Shown: positions 56,147 to 64,000 of the stretch, in pieces | Layout: each line of letters begins with the position of its first letter | Numbering within the stretch: position 1 is the first letter of the stretch | Assembly (NCBI RefSeq): GCF_030323545.1 | Contig: NZ_CP122954.1 | Location: 930,001 to 994,000 of the forward strand | Origin: Helicobacter pylori | GTDB lineage: Bacteria; Campylobacterota; Campylobacteria; Campylobacterales; Helicobacteraceae | Direction: 5' to 3' | Length of the DNA stretch: 64,000 nucleotides | Made by a program: the position numbers and the translations under genes | The notes under the pieces: model-generated | What the model saw: the letters and a program-made list of their open reading frames with translations, nothing else | The model's database searches: none | Told to the model about the DNA's origin: nothing

Positions 56147-56152
56147 TATAAT
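56147..56152 (+). promoter_or_regulatory. Consensus -10 box of the HP0781-like gene
   Basis: TATAAT, 37 bases before ATG 56190, at the end of a non-coding gap. Confidence 0.5.
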
Positions 56153-56189
56153 AAAATTTTAGGAAATTCAGTTTAAAAGATATTAAAAA

Positions 56190-57479
56190 ATGCCATACGC
56201 CTTAAGAAAAAGATTTTTCAAACGCCTTGCGCTGATTGCTTCAACTTTTTGCGCAATAAGCTTGAACGCTAAAAGCTATCTGTTTTCCCCTTTGCCCCCA
56301 GTGCACCAGCAAATCATTAAGACAGAGCCTTGCTCTTTGGAATGCTTGAAAGACTTGATGCTACAAAATCAAATCTTTTCTTTCGTGTCTCAATACGATA
56401 ACAACAACCAAGATGAGAGCCTTAAAACTTATTACAAAGACATACTCAATAAACTCAACCCCGTATTCATCGCTTCTCAAACTCCAGCTAAAGACAGCTA
56501 TGAGCCTAAGATTGAATTAGCGGTTTTATTGCCTAAAAAGGTGGTGGGGCGTTATGCGATTTCAGTGATGAACACCCTTTTAGCGTATTTGAACACCAGA
56601 AACAACGATTTCAATATCCAAGTCTTTGACAGCGATGGAGAGAGTCCTGAAAAATTAGAGCAAACCTATAAAGAAATTGAAAAAGAAAAATTCCCTTTTG
56701 TGATAGCCTTATTGACTAAAGAAGGCGTGGAAAATTTGATCCAAAACACCACCATTAGCACCCCTACTTATGTGCCTACGGTGAATAGAGCGCAATTAGA
56801 AAATCAAACTGATCGTTCTTTAAGCGAGCGCTTGTATTTTGGGGGGATTGACTATAAAGAGCAATTAGGCATGCTAACGGCTTTCATTAGCCCTAATTCG
56901 CCCGTGATTGAATACGATGATGATGGCTTAATAGGCGAACGCTTGAGGCAAATCACGGAGTCTTTAAACATTGCAGTCAAACACCAAGAAAACATTTCTT
57001 ACAAGCAAGCCACGAGTTTTTCTAAAAATTTTAGAAAAAATGATGCGTTTTTTAAAAATTCTACCTTGATTTTAAACACCCCTACCACTAAAAGCGGTCT
57101 AATCCTTTCTCAAATAGGGCTTTTAGAATACAAGCCCTTTAAAATCCTTTCCACACAAATCAATTTCAACCCCTCTTTACTCTTGCTCACCCAGCCTAAA
57201 GACAGAAAAAATTTATTCATTGTCAATGCCTTACAAAATAGCGATGAAACGCTTATAGAATACGCCTCCTTATTGGAGAGCGATTTAAGGCATGATTGGG
57301 TGAATTATTCCAGCGCGATAGGGCTAGAGGTGTTTTTAAACACGCTAGATCCGCATTTTAAAAAATCTTTTCAAGAGAGTTTAGAAGACAATCAAGTCCG
57401 TTACCACAATCAAATCTATCAGGCTTTGGGGTATTCTTTTGAGCCGATAAAAAATGAAAGTGCAACCAAAAAAGAATAA
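56190..57479 (+). CDS. Predicted periplasmic protein, binding-protein-like fold (HP0781-like)
   Basis: A 429-residue exported protein: basic N terminus and signal peptide (RLALIASTFCAISLNAKS), then a mixed alpha/beta body with repeats of the periplasmic-binding type (IELAVLLPKKVVGRYAISVMN, FPFVIALLTKEGVENLI, LTAFISPNSPVIEYDD). The arrangement recalls LpoA-like or ABC-binding-protein folds, but no specific motif is decisive. A cysteine pair (CSLEC) lies near residue 50. hofE follows 94 bases later. Function unknown. Confidence 0.65.
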   Translation: MPYALRKRFFKRLALIASTFCAISLNAKSYLFSPLPPVHQQIIKTEPCSLECLKDLMLQNQIFSFVSQYDNNNQDESLKTYYKDILNKLNPVFIASQTPAKDSYEPKIELAVLLPKKVVGRYAISVMNTLLAYLNTRNNDFNIQVFDSDGESPEKLEQTYKEIEKEKFPFVIALLTKEGVENLIQNTTISTPTYVPTVNRAQLENQTDRSLSERLYFGGIDYKEQLGMLTAFISPNSPVIEYDDDGLIGERLRQITESLNIAVKHQENISYKQATSFSKNFRKNDAFFKNSTLILNTPTTKSGLILSQIGLLEYKPFKILSTQINFNPSLLLLTQPKDRKNLFIVNALQNSDETLIEYASLLESDLRHDWVNYSSAIGLEVFLNTLDPHFKKSFQESLEDNQVRYHNQIYQALGYSFEPIKNESATKKE

Positions 57480-57572
57480 TATTTAGATAATTATTTGAAT
57501 ACTTTTATTTTTAATGGGTTTTTTAATAAAATTGGAATATGATGCGAGCGAAAATTAAACAAAGGTTATTCT

Positions 57573-58940
57573 GTGTTAAAATTTCAAAAATTACCTCTAT
57601 TGTTTGTTTTTATTCTTTACAATCAAAGCCCTTTATTGGCTTTTGATTATAAGTTTAGCGGGGTAGCGGAATCTTTTTCTAAAGTGGGGTTTAACCATTC
57701 CAAGCTCAATTCCAAAGAAGGCATTTTCCCTACAGCCACTTATGTAACCGCCACAATCAAGCTTCAAGTTGATTCCAATCTGCTCCCTAAAAGCATTGAA
57801 AAACACAGCTTAAAAATAGGCGTTGGTGGGATTTTAGGAGCACTCGCTTATGATTCCACAAAAACGCTCATAGACCAAGCCACGCATCAAATCTATGGAT
57901 CAGAACTTTATTACCTCATAGGGCGTTGGTGGGGTTTTTTAGGGAACGCTCCTTGGAAAGACTCTCGTATAGAATCTGACGCTCACACCCGTAATTATGT
58001 GCTGTATAATTCCTATTTGTTCTATTCTTATGGCGATAAATTCCACCTAAAACTAGGGCGTTACCTTTCTAACATGGATTTTATGAGCGGTTATACACAG
58101 GGTTTTGAACTGGATTATAAAATCAACTCTAAAATAGCGTTAAAATGGTTCAGCTCTTTTGGGAGGGCTTTAGCTGCGGGGCAATGGATACGAGATTGGT
58201 ATGCCCCTATTGTAACTGAAGACGGCAGAAAAGATGTTGATTATGGCATCCATGCGGTGCAACTCTATTTTTCTAGCAAACATGTTAAAGCCACGCCCTT
58301 TTTTTATTTTTCACCTAAAACTTACGAAGCGCCCGGGATTAAAATCCATATTGATAGCAACCCGAAATTTATAGGTTTAGGGTTACGATCCCAAACCCTT
58401 ATCAATGTGATTTTCCCCGTTTATGCTAAAGATTTATACGATGTGTATTGGCGTAACTCTAAGATTGGCGAATGGGGTTCATCGCTTTTAATCCACCAAC
58501 GCTTTGACTGCAACGAATTTAACTTTGGCTTTGGCTATTACCAAAATTTTGGCAACGCTAACGCAAGGATTGGCTGGTATGGTAACCCGATTCCTTTTGA
58601 CATAAGAAGTAACAGCATTTATGGTTTGGTTTTTAGTAACGCTGTTACCGCAGACTCTGTTAGCGGATATGTATTTGGTGGGGGGGTGTATAGAGGGTTT
58701 TTATGGGGGATTTTAGGCCGATACACTTATGCCACTAGAGCGAGCGAAAGATCCATTGACTTGCACTTGGGTTATAAATGGGGTTCTTTTGCTAGCGTTG
58801 ATGTGAATTTACAATACTATGCGGTGAGCATGCACACTGGCTATAAGGTTAATGATCTCACTAGCCCTTTTAATAAAGCCTTTAAAGCGAACACACAAGA
58901 CAGGAGCAATCTCGTAGTGAGTTTGAAATTCTTTTTTTAA
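57573..58940 (+). CDS. hofE: Outer membrane protein HofE
   Basis: Hof-family beta-barrel outer membrane protein of 455 residues. It starts at GTG 57573 with a signal peptide (LPLLFVFILYNQSPLLAF), has many amphipathic strands rich in Tyr, Phe and Trp (YNSYLFYSYGDKFHLKLGRYL, FGFGYYQNFGNANARIGWYG), and ends in SLKFFF, the aromatic BAM signal. Symbol taken from recall of HP0782. The Hof family resembles OprD-like porins; its substrate is not known. It converges on the next gene with a six-base gap. Confidence 0.82.
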   Translation: MLKFQKLPLLFVFILYNQSPLLAFDYKFSGVAESFSKVGFNHSKLNSKEGIFPTATYVTATIKLQVDSNLLPKSIEKHSLKIGVGGILGALAYDSTKTLIDQATHQIYGSELYYLIGRWWGFLGNAPWKDSRIESDAHTRNYVLYNSYLFYSYGDKFHLKLGRYLSNMDFMSGYTQGFELDYKINSKIALKWFSSFGRALAAGQWIRDWYAPIVTEDGRKDVDYGIHAVQLYFSSKHVKATPFFYFSPKTYEAPGIKIHIDSNPKFIGLGLRSQTLINVIFPVYAKDLYDVYWRNSKIGEWGSSLLIHQRFDCNEFNFGFGYYQNFGNANARIGWYGNPIPFDIRSNSIYGLVFSNAVTADSVSGYVFGGGVYRGFLWGILGRYTYATRASERSIDLHLGYKWGSFASVDVNLQYYAVSMHTGYKVNDLTSPFNKAFKANTQDRSNLVVSLKFFF

Positions 58941-58946
58941 ACCCTA

Positions 58947-59474
58947 TCAATTAGGCTTAGTAGAATTGAGCCATTGTTTTTGGAAATTAATGGCTTTTCT
59001 CAATTCGACTTCTAGCTGGGATAAAACATCTTTTAAAGGCTTAACATCAATCAAATTGTCTTGCTTGAAGGAATCTAGCTGTTTGTCAATTTGCAAAGCG
59101 GCATCTAGCGCGTCTTGGGGGAATACCGGCTCGCCTAAAGACTTCTTAACCGCTTCGCCGATTTCAATCATTTCAGAGCCTTGATGATCTTTTAAGTTAG
59201 GATTGTTTTCTTTATCCTTAGGCTTAGGCTCTAAGATCAAGCGCAAATGTTTGATTTTTTCATGCAAATCGTTAAGATCTTTTAAGTGATCGGTATTGCG
59301 CCCCCTATCCACCGCTTTTTCTAAAAGCTTATCGCTCAGGCTCACTAACTGATCGCTTAATTTAACGCTGTTGGCTTGAGCTTCTGTTACTTCATCAATA
59401 TCAATCGCTGCTAAAGCGCTCACAAAATAAAAGGGCAACGCCCACCTTCTAAAACGAGAGAAAAACTTCTGCAT
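58947..59474 (-). CDS. Secreted helical protein (HP0783-like)
   Basis: A 175-residue predicted periplasmic protein. A basic N terminus (FFSRFRRW) leads into a short hydrophobic signal stretch, then mostly amphipathic helices (SVKLSDQLVSLSDKLLEKAV, LNDLHEKIKHLRLILEP) with a Lys/Asn-rich linker. No domain recognised. Its ATG lies 43 bases downstream of the tmRNA 3' end on the same strand. Confidence 0.65.
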   Translation of the reverse strand: MQKFFSRFRRWALPFYFVSALAAIDIDEVTEAQANSVKLSDQLVSLSDKLLEKAVDRGRNTDHLKDLNDLHEKIKHLRLILEPKPKDKENNPNLKDHQGSEMIEIGEAVKKSLGEPVFPQDALDAALQIDKQLDSFKQDNLIDVKPLKDVLSQLEVELRKAINFQKQWLNSTKPN

Positions 59475-59516
59475 TTACCTTCCTTAAATACGCTATAAAA
59501 ATGATACTTTTTAATA

Positions 59517-59902
59517 TGGTGGAGCTGTGGGGAATCGAACCCCAGTCCAAAAATCTTGTCCTAAACACAAACTTCTACAATGCTTAGAAAATTGGTTAGC
59601 TTTTTAGCCTTAAAACTAGCTCTGGTCCAACTTTCTAAAACCTTGAGATAGTTTCAAGAGTTCTTGTTTCTTAGTTTAAAAGGCGAACCACCTTTTAAAA
59701 GCGTCTAGCTTAAGGTTATGGAGTGATTAAAACGCTAGAAATTCTAATCAGTCCAGCTCCAAAAGGAGATTAACTCACGCAGCTTTAGCGTAAGCTGGAG
59801 CGTAATCTGTGTTGTTTACAGTTATTTTTGTTGCTGTTTTACAAGCAGCGCTTGGCATGCTATCTGCGCGACAAGAAATCTGTCGAAATCCAAGTCAGCC
59901 CC
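59517..59902 (-). ncRNA. ssrA: Transfer-messenger RNA
   Basis: 386-base tmRNA for rescue of stalled ribosomes. The 5' end GGGGCTGACTTGGATTTCGA and the 3' end GGGGTTCGATTCCCCACAGC with CTCCACCA form the tRNA-like domain; the CCA is encoded. The tag-coding stretch (59819-59775) reads VNNTDYAPAYAKAA then TGA, the H. pylori tag as I recall it, ending in AA for protease recognition. Partner protein SmpB is not in the window. Confidence 0.96.
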
Positions 59903-59925
59903 ACAATAACTTTAAAGGCTTGTCT

Positions 59926-59931
59926 ATTTTA
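59926..59931 (-). promoter_or_regulatory. Possible -10 box of ssrA
   Basis: TAAAAT on the minus strand, 24 bases before the mature tmRNA 5' end, leaving a short precursor leader for RNase P to remove. Confidence 0.4.
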
Positions 59932-59970
59932 GCTAACTTTTGCTAACAAAATGCAATGAATCATCAAAAA

Positions 59971-60525
59971 TCATTGGCGCACAATATCAATGTTTTCATC
60001 TTTAGGCTTAAAAATAAAGATTTCATTAGCGATGGTGGGGTTAATTTCTGTTTGAGAAAAAGTGATCGTTACAAGATTGTTCATTTCATCTTTAAATTCT
60101 AGCGAAAAAGGCTTGCCGTCTTTGAAAACCAAACGATAAGTGGTTTTGTTGATAGTCGTTTGAAAAGATCCGTCATCTTGCTTTTTCAAGCGCTTGAGAA
60201 TGGTGAAAAAATCCGTCTTGTCTTTTAAGGGCGTAATAGTCGCTTGAAACAAATTAGGCTCATAAATTACCACTTCTTTATCGTTCATGTAAATTTCTTT
60301 TTTTAAAGGCTTTTCATAAACCCATAAAGCCCAATTAGGGGCTTTAGCCTTTAAAACCCCATAATAAACTAAGGGTTTTTCATTTTTTAAAACCTGCTTG
60401 AAATGCGCACTAAAACTTTGCAAATGCTGCAAAACCTCTTCTTCTTTAGAAAGGGTTGAAAGGCTTTTAGCATAAGCAACACTCACAAAAATCAAAACCA
60501 TTACAATCTTTAAAAAAGCTTTCAT
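59971..60525 (-). CDS. lolA: Outer membrane lipoprotein carrier LolA
   Basis: Periplasmic chaperone that ferries lipoproteins to the outer membrane. The 184-residue protein has a signal peptide (FLKIVMVLIFVSVAYAKS), then LolA strands: FSAHFKQVL, YYGVLKAKAPNWALWVYEKPLKKEIYMNDKEVVIYEP, and YRLVFKDGKPFSLEFKDEMNNLVTI. It is divergent from secA. A LolC/E-type permease, its membrane partner, follows secA, so both halves of the pathway flank secA. Confidence 0.87.
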   Translation of the reverse strand: MKAFLKIVMVLIFVSVAYAKSLSTLSKEEEVLQHLQSFSAHFKQVLKNEKPLVYYGVLKAKAPNWALWVYEKPLKKEIYMNDKEVVIYEPNLFQATITPLKDKTDFFTILKRLKKQDDGSFQTTINKTTYRLVFKDGKPFSLEFKDEMNNLVTITFSQTEINPTIANEIFIFKPKDENIDIVRQ

Positions 60526-60671
60526 TATTCAAACCTTAAAACAATCTCTCATCTTTAATAAAACCCTTTATTTTACAAGACTTTTATTTTATCCATGCTA
60601 AAATGGGATTAAAAACTGACGCTTTAATCAAATAAATGGGATTGAAGCACTCTTAAAAGGTTACTATTACC

Positions 60672-63269
60672 ATGATAAAAGCAATCATTGGAAAAATCAT
60701 TGGCACCAGAAACGATCGTTGGATCAAACAATACAAAAAACAAGTCCTAACTATCAACGCCTTAGAGCCTACTTATGAAAAAATGAGCGATGTTGAGCTG
60801 CAAAACGCTTTTGAAGAGTTAAAAAAACGAGTGCGATCCACAGAAAAAGATTTGCAAGAAAAAACCCTTTTAGAAGTTTTACCGGAAAGTTTTGCTATCA
60901 CTAGAGAAGCGAGCAAAAGGATCTTAAAGATGCGCCATTTTGATGTGCAACTCATTGGGGGCATGGTCTTAAACGATGGCAAAATCGCTGAAATGAAAAC
61001 TGGAGAGGGTAAGACTTTAGTCGCTACTTTAGCGGTGGCTTTGAACGCTATGAAAGGTGAAAGCGTGTTCGTGGTAACCGTTAATGATTACCTAGCCCAT
61101 AGGGATTCTAAAGAAATGGAGCCGTTGTATCATTTCTTAGGTTATAGCGTAGGCACGATCACCGCAAGCGTGCGCGATGATGATGAGCGTTTAGAAATTT
61201 ATTATAAAGACATTGTTTATGGCACTAATAATGAATTTGGCTTTGATTATCTAAGGGATAACATGAAATATTCTTTAGAGCATAAGGTGCAAAAATCGCA
61301 TGCGTTCGCTATTGTTGATGAGGTGGATTCCATTTTAATTGATGAAGCGAGAACCCCTTTAATCATTTCAGGGCCTGTGGATAGGCGCATGGAAAATTAC
61401 AACAAGGCTGATGAAGTCGCTAAAAGCATGCAAGTGGAAACCGATTTCACCATAGATGAAAAAAACCGCGCGATTTTAATCACTGAAGAGGGGATTAAAA
61501 AAGCCGAAAACCTCTTTGGCGTGGATAATTTATACAAGATTGAAAACGCCGCCCTATCGCACCATTTAGACCAGGCTTTGAAAGCGAATTACCTCTTTTT
61601 TATTGATAAAGATTATATTGTAGCCAATAATGAAGTGGTGATTGTAGATGAATTTACCGGCCGTTTGTCTGAGGGGAGGCGCTTTAGTGAGGGCCTGCAT
61701 CAGGCTTTAGAGGCCAAAGAGGGCGTGAGCATTAAAGAAGAGAGCCAAACCTTAGCCGATATTACTTTCCAAAATTATTTCAGGATGTTTTCTAAACTTT
61801 CAGGCATGACAGGCACGGCTCAAACCGAAGCCACAGAATTTTTAGAAATCTACAATTTAGAAGTGGTGTCTATCCCTACTAATTTAGCGATCAAGCGGAA
61901 AGATTTGAACGATTTGATCTATAAGAGTGAAAAAGAAAAATTTGACGCCGTGATCCTTAAGATTAAAGAATTGCACGATAAGGGACAGCCGGTTTTAGTC
62001 GGCACGGCCAGCATTGAAAAGAGTGAAACCTTGCACGCTTTACTCAAAAAAGAACGCATCCCTCACACCGTTTTAAACGCCAAGCAGCACACCAAAGAAG
62101 CTGAAATCATCAAAGACGCTGGGCTTAAAGGAGCGGTTACGATTGCAACTAACATGGCAGGCAGGGGCGTTGATATTAAACTCACTGATGAAATTAAAGA
62201 GCTTGGGGGGCTGTATATCATTGGCACTGAAAGGCATGAGAGCCGCAGGATTGACAACCAATTAAGGGGGCGAAGCGGGCGCCAAGGCGATCCGGGAACG
62301 AGCCAATTTTATTTGAGCTTAGAAGACAATCTGTTACGCATTTTTGGGAGCGATAGGATTAAGGGGGTGATGGAAAAATTAGGGCTTAAAGACGGCGAGC
62401 ACATTGAATCAAAGCTTGTTACAAGAGCGGTGGAAAACGCGCAAAAAAAAGTGGAAAACTTGCATTTTGAAAGCCGTAAGCATTTGTTAGAATACGATGA
62501 TGTCGCTAATGAGCAACGAAAAAGCGTGTATAAGTTTAGAGATGAGTTATTAGATGTCAATTACGATATTGGCGCTAAAATCGCTGAAAACAGAGAATAC
62601 GCGCTCAAGCAAATCTTTTCTAAACTCAAAGCCTTTGACAATCAAAACCTGTCTAAAGAGGAACTTTTAGGGCTTAAAAACATCTTAAAAGAAGATTTTA
62701 ACGCTCATGTTGGATTAGAAGATTTAGAAAAAGCCTCTCCTATTGAAAATTTTGTCGCAGAAAAATTAAAAAGCGATTATGAAAACAAAATGAAAGTTTT
62801 GGATAGCGAACAAAGAAGCCGGATTGAACGCATCGTGTATTTGCAGATTTTAGACAACGCATGGCGGGAGCACCTTTATACGATGGATAACCTCAAAACC
62901 GGTATTAATTTAAGAGGCTATAACCAAAAAGACCCCCTTGTAGAATACAAAAAAGAGAGTTACAACCTTTTCTTAGAACTCATTGAAGACATTAAAATGG
63001 AAGCGATCAAAACCTTTTCTAAGATCCAGTTTGAAAATGAGCAAGATTCTAGCGATGCAGAGCGTTATTTGGATAACTTTAGCGAAGAAAGAGAGCATGA
63101 GAGCGTAACTTACCGCCATGAAGAAACCTTAGATGAAGATTTGAATGCGACCATGAAAGCTTTCGCTAAAACCCCTAAAAGAAACGAGCCTTGCCCTTGC
63201 GGGAGTGGGAAAAAATATAAAGATTGTTGCGCTAAAAGCGGGCCTAAAAAGGGCTTATTTGCCAAATAG
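60672..63269 (+). CDS. secA: Protein translocase ATPase SecA
   Basis: Motor of the general secretion pathway. The 865-residue protein has Walker A region [20 protein letters not shown], the DEAD-type [20 protein letters not shown], the [15 protein letters not shown] segment [23 protein letters not shown], the helical scaffold and wing domains, and a C-terminal zinc-binding tail [15 protein letters not shown]. The next gene starts five bases after its stop, so both are co-transcribed. Confidence 0.97.
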   Translation: MIKAIIGKIIGTRNDRWIKQYKKQVLTINALEPTYEKMSDVELQNAFEELKKRVRSTEKDLQEKTLLEVLPESFAITREASKRILKMRHFDVQLIGGMVLNDGKIAEMKTGEGKTLVATLAVALNAMKGESVFVVTVNDYLAHRDSKEMEPLYHFLGYSVGTITASVRDDDERLEIYYKDIVYGTNNEFGFDYLRDNMKYSLEHKVQKSHAFAIVDEVDSILIDEARTPLIISGPVDRRMENYNKADEVAKSMQVETDFTIDEKNRAILITEEGIKKAENLFGVDNLYKIENAALSHHLDQALKANYLFFIDKDYIVANNEVVIVDEFTGRLSEGRRFSEGLHQALEAKEGVSIKEESQTLADITFQNYFRMFSKLSGMTGTAQTEATEFLEIYNLEVVSIPTNLAIKRKDLNDLIYKSEKEKFDAVILKIKELHDKGQPVLVGTASIEKSETLHALLKKERIPHTVLNAKQHTKEAEIIKDAGLKGAVTIATNMAGRGVDIKLTDEIKELGGLYIIGTERHESRRIDNQLRGRSGRQGDPGTSQFYLSLEDNLLRIFGSDRIKGVMEKLGLKDGEHIESKLVTRAVENAQKKVENLHFESRKHLLEYDDVANEQRKSVYKFRDELLDVNYDIGAKIAENREYALKQIFSKLKAFDNQNLSKEELLGLKNILKEDFNAHVGLEDLEKASPIENFVAEKLKSDYENKMKVLDSEQRSRIERIVYLQILDNAWREHLYTMDNLKTGINLRGYNQKDPLVEYKKESYNLFLELIEDIKMEAIKTFSKIQFENEQDSSDAERYLDNFSEEREHESVTYRHEETLDEDLNATMKAFAKTPKRNEPCPCGSGKKYKDCCAKSGPKKGLFAK

Positions 63270-63273
63270 ATCG

Positions 63274-64000
63274 TTGATTTTTTTCCTTATCAAGCGTTAT
63301 TTGCGTTTTGATAAAAGCCAGCCATTTATTAGCATCACCGCTTTGTTAGCTTTTTTTGGGGTGGCGGTTGGCGTGATGGTTTTAATTGTGGCTATGGCGA
63401 TCATGAACGGCATGAGTAAGGAATTTGAAAAAAAGCTTTTTGTGATGAACTACCCCTTAACGCTCTATACCACAAGCCCTTATGGGATCAGCGAAGAAGT
63501 GGTTCAAGCTTTAGAAAAAAAGTTCCCTAATTTGCTTTTTAGCCCCTATTTGCAAACTCAAAGCCTGATTAAAAGCACTCATTCTATGAATGGTGGCGTG
63601 GTGTTTGGGGTTGATTTTTCTAAAGAAAGGCGCATCAATGAAGTTTTAAACGACGCTTTAAAAAACACCAATACAAACGATCTTTTTAAAAACCCTTTTA
63701 ATTTGATCGTGGGGAAAAGCTTGAGATACAGCTTGAATTTAGATCTCAATCAAAAAGCCGATTTGTTTTTCACCGAATTAGAGCCAACCGGTCTCACGCT
63801 CTCCCCTATCATGAAGCGTTTTACCATAAAAGGCGATTTTGATTCAGGGCTAAAATCTTATGACATGAGCTACATGTATACTAGCCTTCAAGCCATAAGC
63901 GCGATCAGGAGGTTACCCTTAGGGCTTTATGATGGGGTGCATGTCTATTCTAAAGTGCCCATGAAGGATATTGAAATTTTACGCAACGCTTTAAAAACCA
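63274..64000 (+). CDS. LolC/E-type lipoprotein-releasing ABC permease, N-terminal part
   Basis: Partial gene cut by the window end (about 242 codons seen). It starts at TTG 63274 (IFFLIKRYLRFDKSQPF), followed by a first membrane helix (LAFFGVAVGVMVLIVAMAIMNGM) and a large periplasmic domain, the MacB/FtsX-like layout of LolC and LolE. HP0787 is recalled as this protein. Proximity to lolA supports a role in outer membrane lipoprotein sorting. In epsilonproteobacteria one permease may serve both LolC and LolE roles, so I give no symbol. Confidence 0.83.
   Translation, partial: MIFFLIKRYLRFDKSQPFISITALLAFFGVAVGVMVLIVAMAIMNGMSKEFEKKLFVMNYPLTLYTTSPYGISEEVVQALEKKFPNLLFSPYLQTQSLIKSTHSMNGGVVFGVDFSKERRINEVLNDALKNTNTNDLFKNPFNLIVGKSLRYSLNLDLNQKADLFFTELEPTGLTLSPIMKRFTIKGDFDSGLKSYDMSYMYTSLQAISAIRRLPLGLYDGVHVYSKVPMKDIEILRNALKT

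Overview
The window is a Helicobacter pylori chromosome segment. It is AT-rich and gene-dense, carries sialic-acid adhesin, Hof-type and other aromatic-terminated outer membrane proteins, epsilonproteobacterial flagellar genes, a futalosine-pathway MqnA-like protein and the H. pylori tmRNA, and its gene order matches from memory the HP0725 to HP0787 stretch of strain 26695. HP numbers quoted below are recollection, not a search result. No IS element, CRISPR array or rRNA was seen.

Layout. 0-1.1 kb: 5' part of phase-variable adhesin gene sabA (minus strand), read as OFF. 1.3-5.7 kb: an outer membrane protein, dus, tilS, and two hypotheticals (one frameshifted). 5.8-9.35 kb: a two-gene dynamin-like GTPase cassette, heavily decayed, with a T14 tract sitting in its likely promoter spacer. 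9.4-12.3 kb: rimO, gpt, a class V aminotransferase (minus). 12.4-17.8 kb (plus): pgpA, ddl, an alpha/beta hydrolase, murF, a HIT protein and prs. 17.8-20.2 kb (minus): a CAU-anticodon tRNA overlapping rodA, then an (AG)7 phase-variable GTPase with a DUF697-like tail. 20.3-26.4 kb (plus): rluD-type pseudouridine synthase, FN3 lipoprotein, trmB, and ftsE-ftsX-EnvC-like division module. 26.4-29.6 kb: sigma-28 type promoter and flaG-fliD-fliS plus a small gene. 29.6-34.1 kb: tcdA-like, a tiny acidic protein, aguB-type amidase, a transporter with an attenuator-like leader, a MATE exporter. 34.1-37.8 kb: RNase Y, MTHFS-like gene, lipoprotein, ftsY. 38.0-41.5 kb: an accessory island in which four successive genes are each broken by a single-base shift at or near A/T homopolymers, headed by a 42-residue membrane peptide whose start codon lies in a hairpin loop. 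41.6-44.3 kb: moaA (minus), mobA-flhB (plus). 44.4-52.1 kb (minus): pyrH, rpoZ, spoT, tyrS, an NMO-like enzyme, amiA and a membrane protein. 52.2-59.5 kb: mqnA-like, acnB, secreted proteins, hofE, HP0783-like protein. 59.5-64 kb: tmRNA, lolA, secA, and the start of a LolC/E-type permease.

How it works together. Housekeeping modules cover peptidoglycan synthesis and remodelling (ddl, murF, rodA, amiA, ftsEX with a non-catalytic LytM partner), envelope lipoprotein traffic (lolA and LolC/E-like), protein export and rescue (secA, ftsY, ssrA), stringent response (spoT next to rpoZ), and flagellum assembly. Scattered among them are membrane-acting accessory loci (dynamin pair, DUF697 GTPase, glycine-rich membrane pair) that are all switched off or decayed in this sequence, mostly at simple repeats. 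The most unusual items are the T14-spacer promoter of the dynamin cassette, the frameshift cluster at 38-41.5 kb with its small membrane peptide, two apparent ATT start codons, a pair of mutually exclusive hairpins in a leader ORF upstream of a transporter, and a rodA stop codon lying inside a tRNA anticodon loop.
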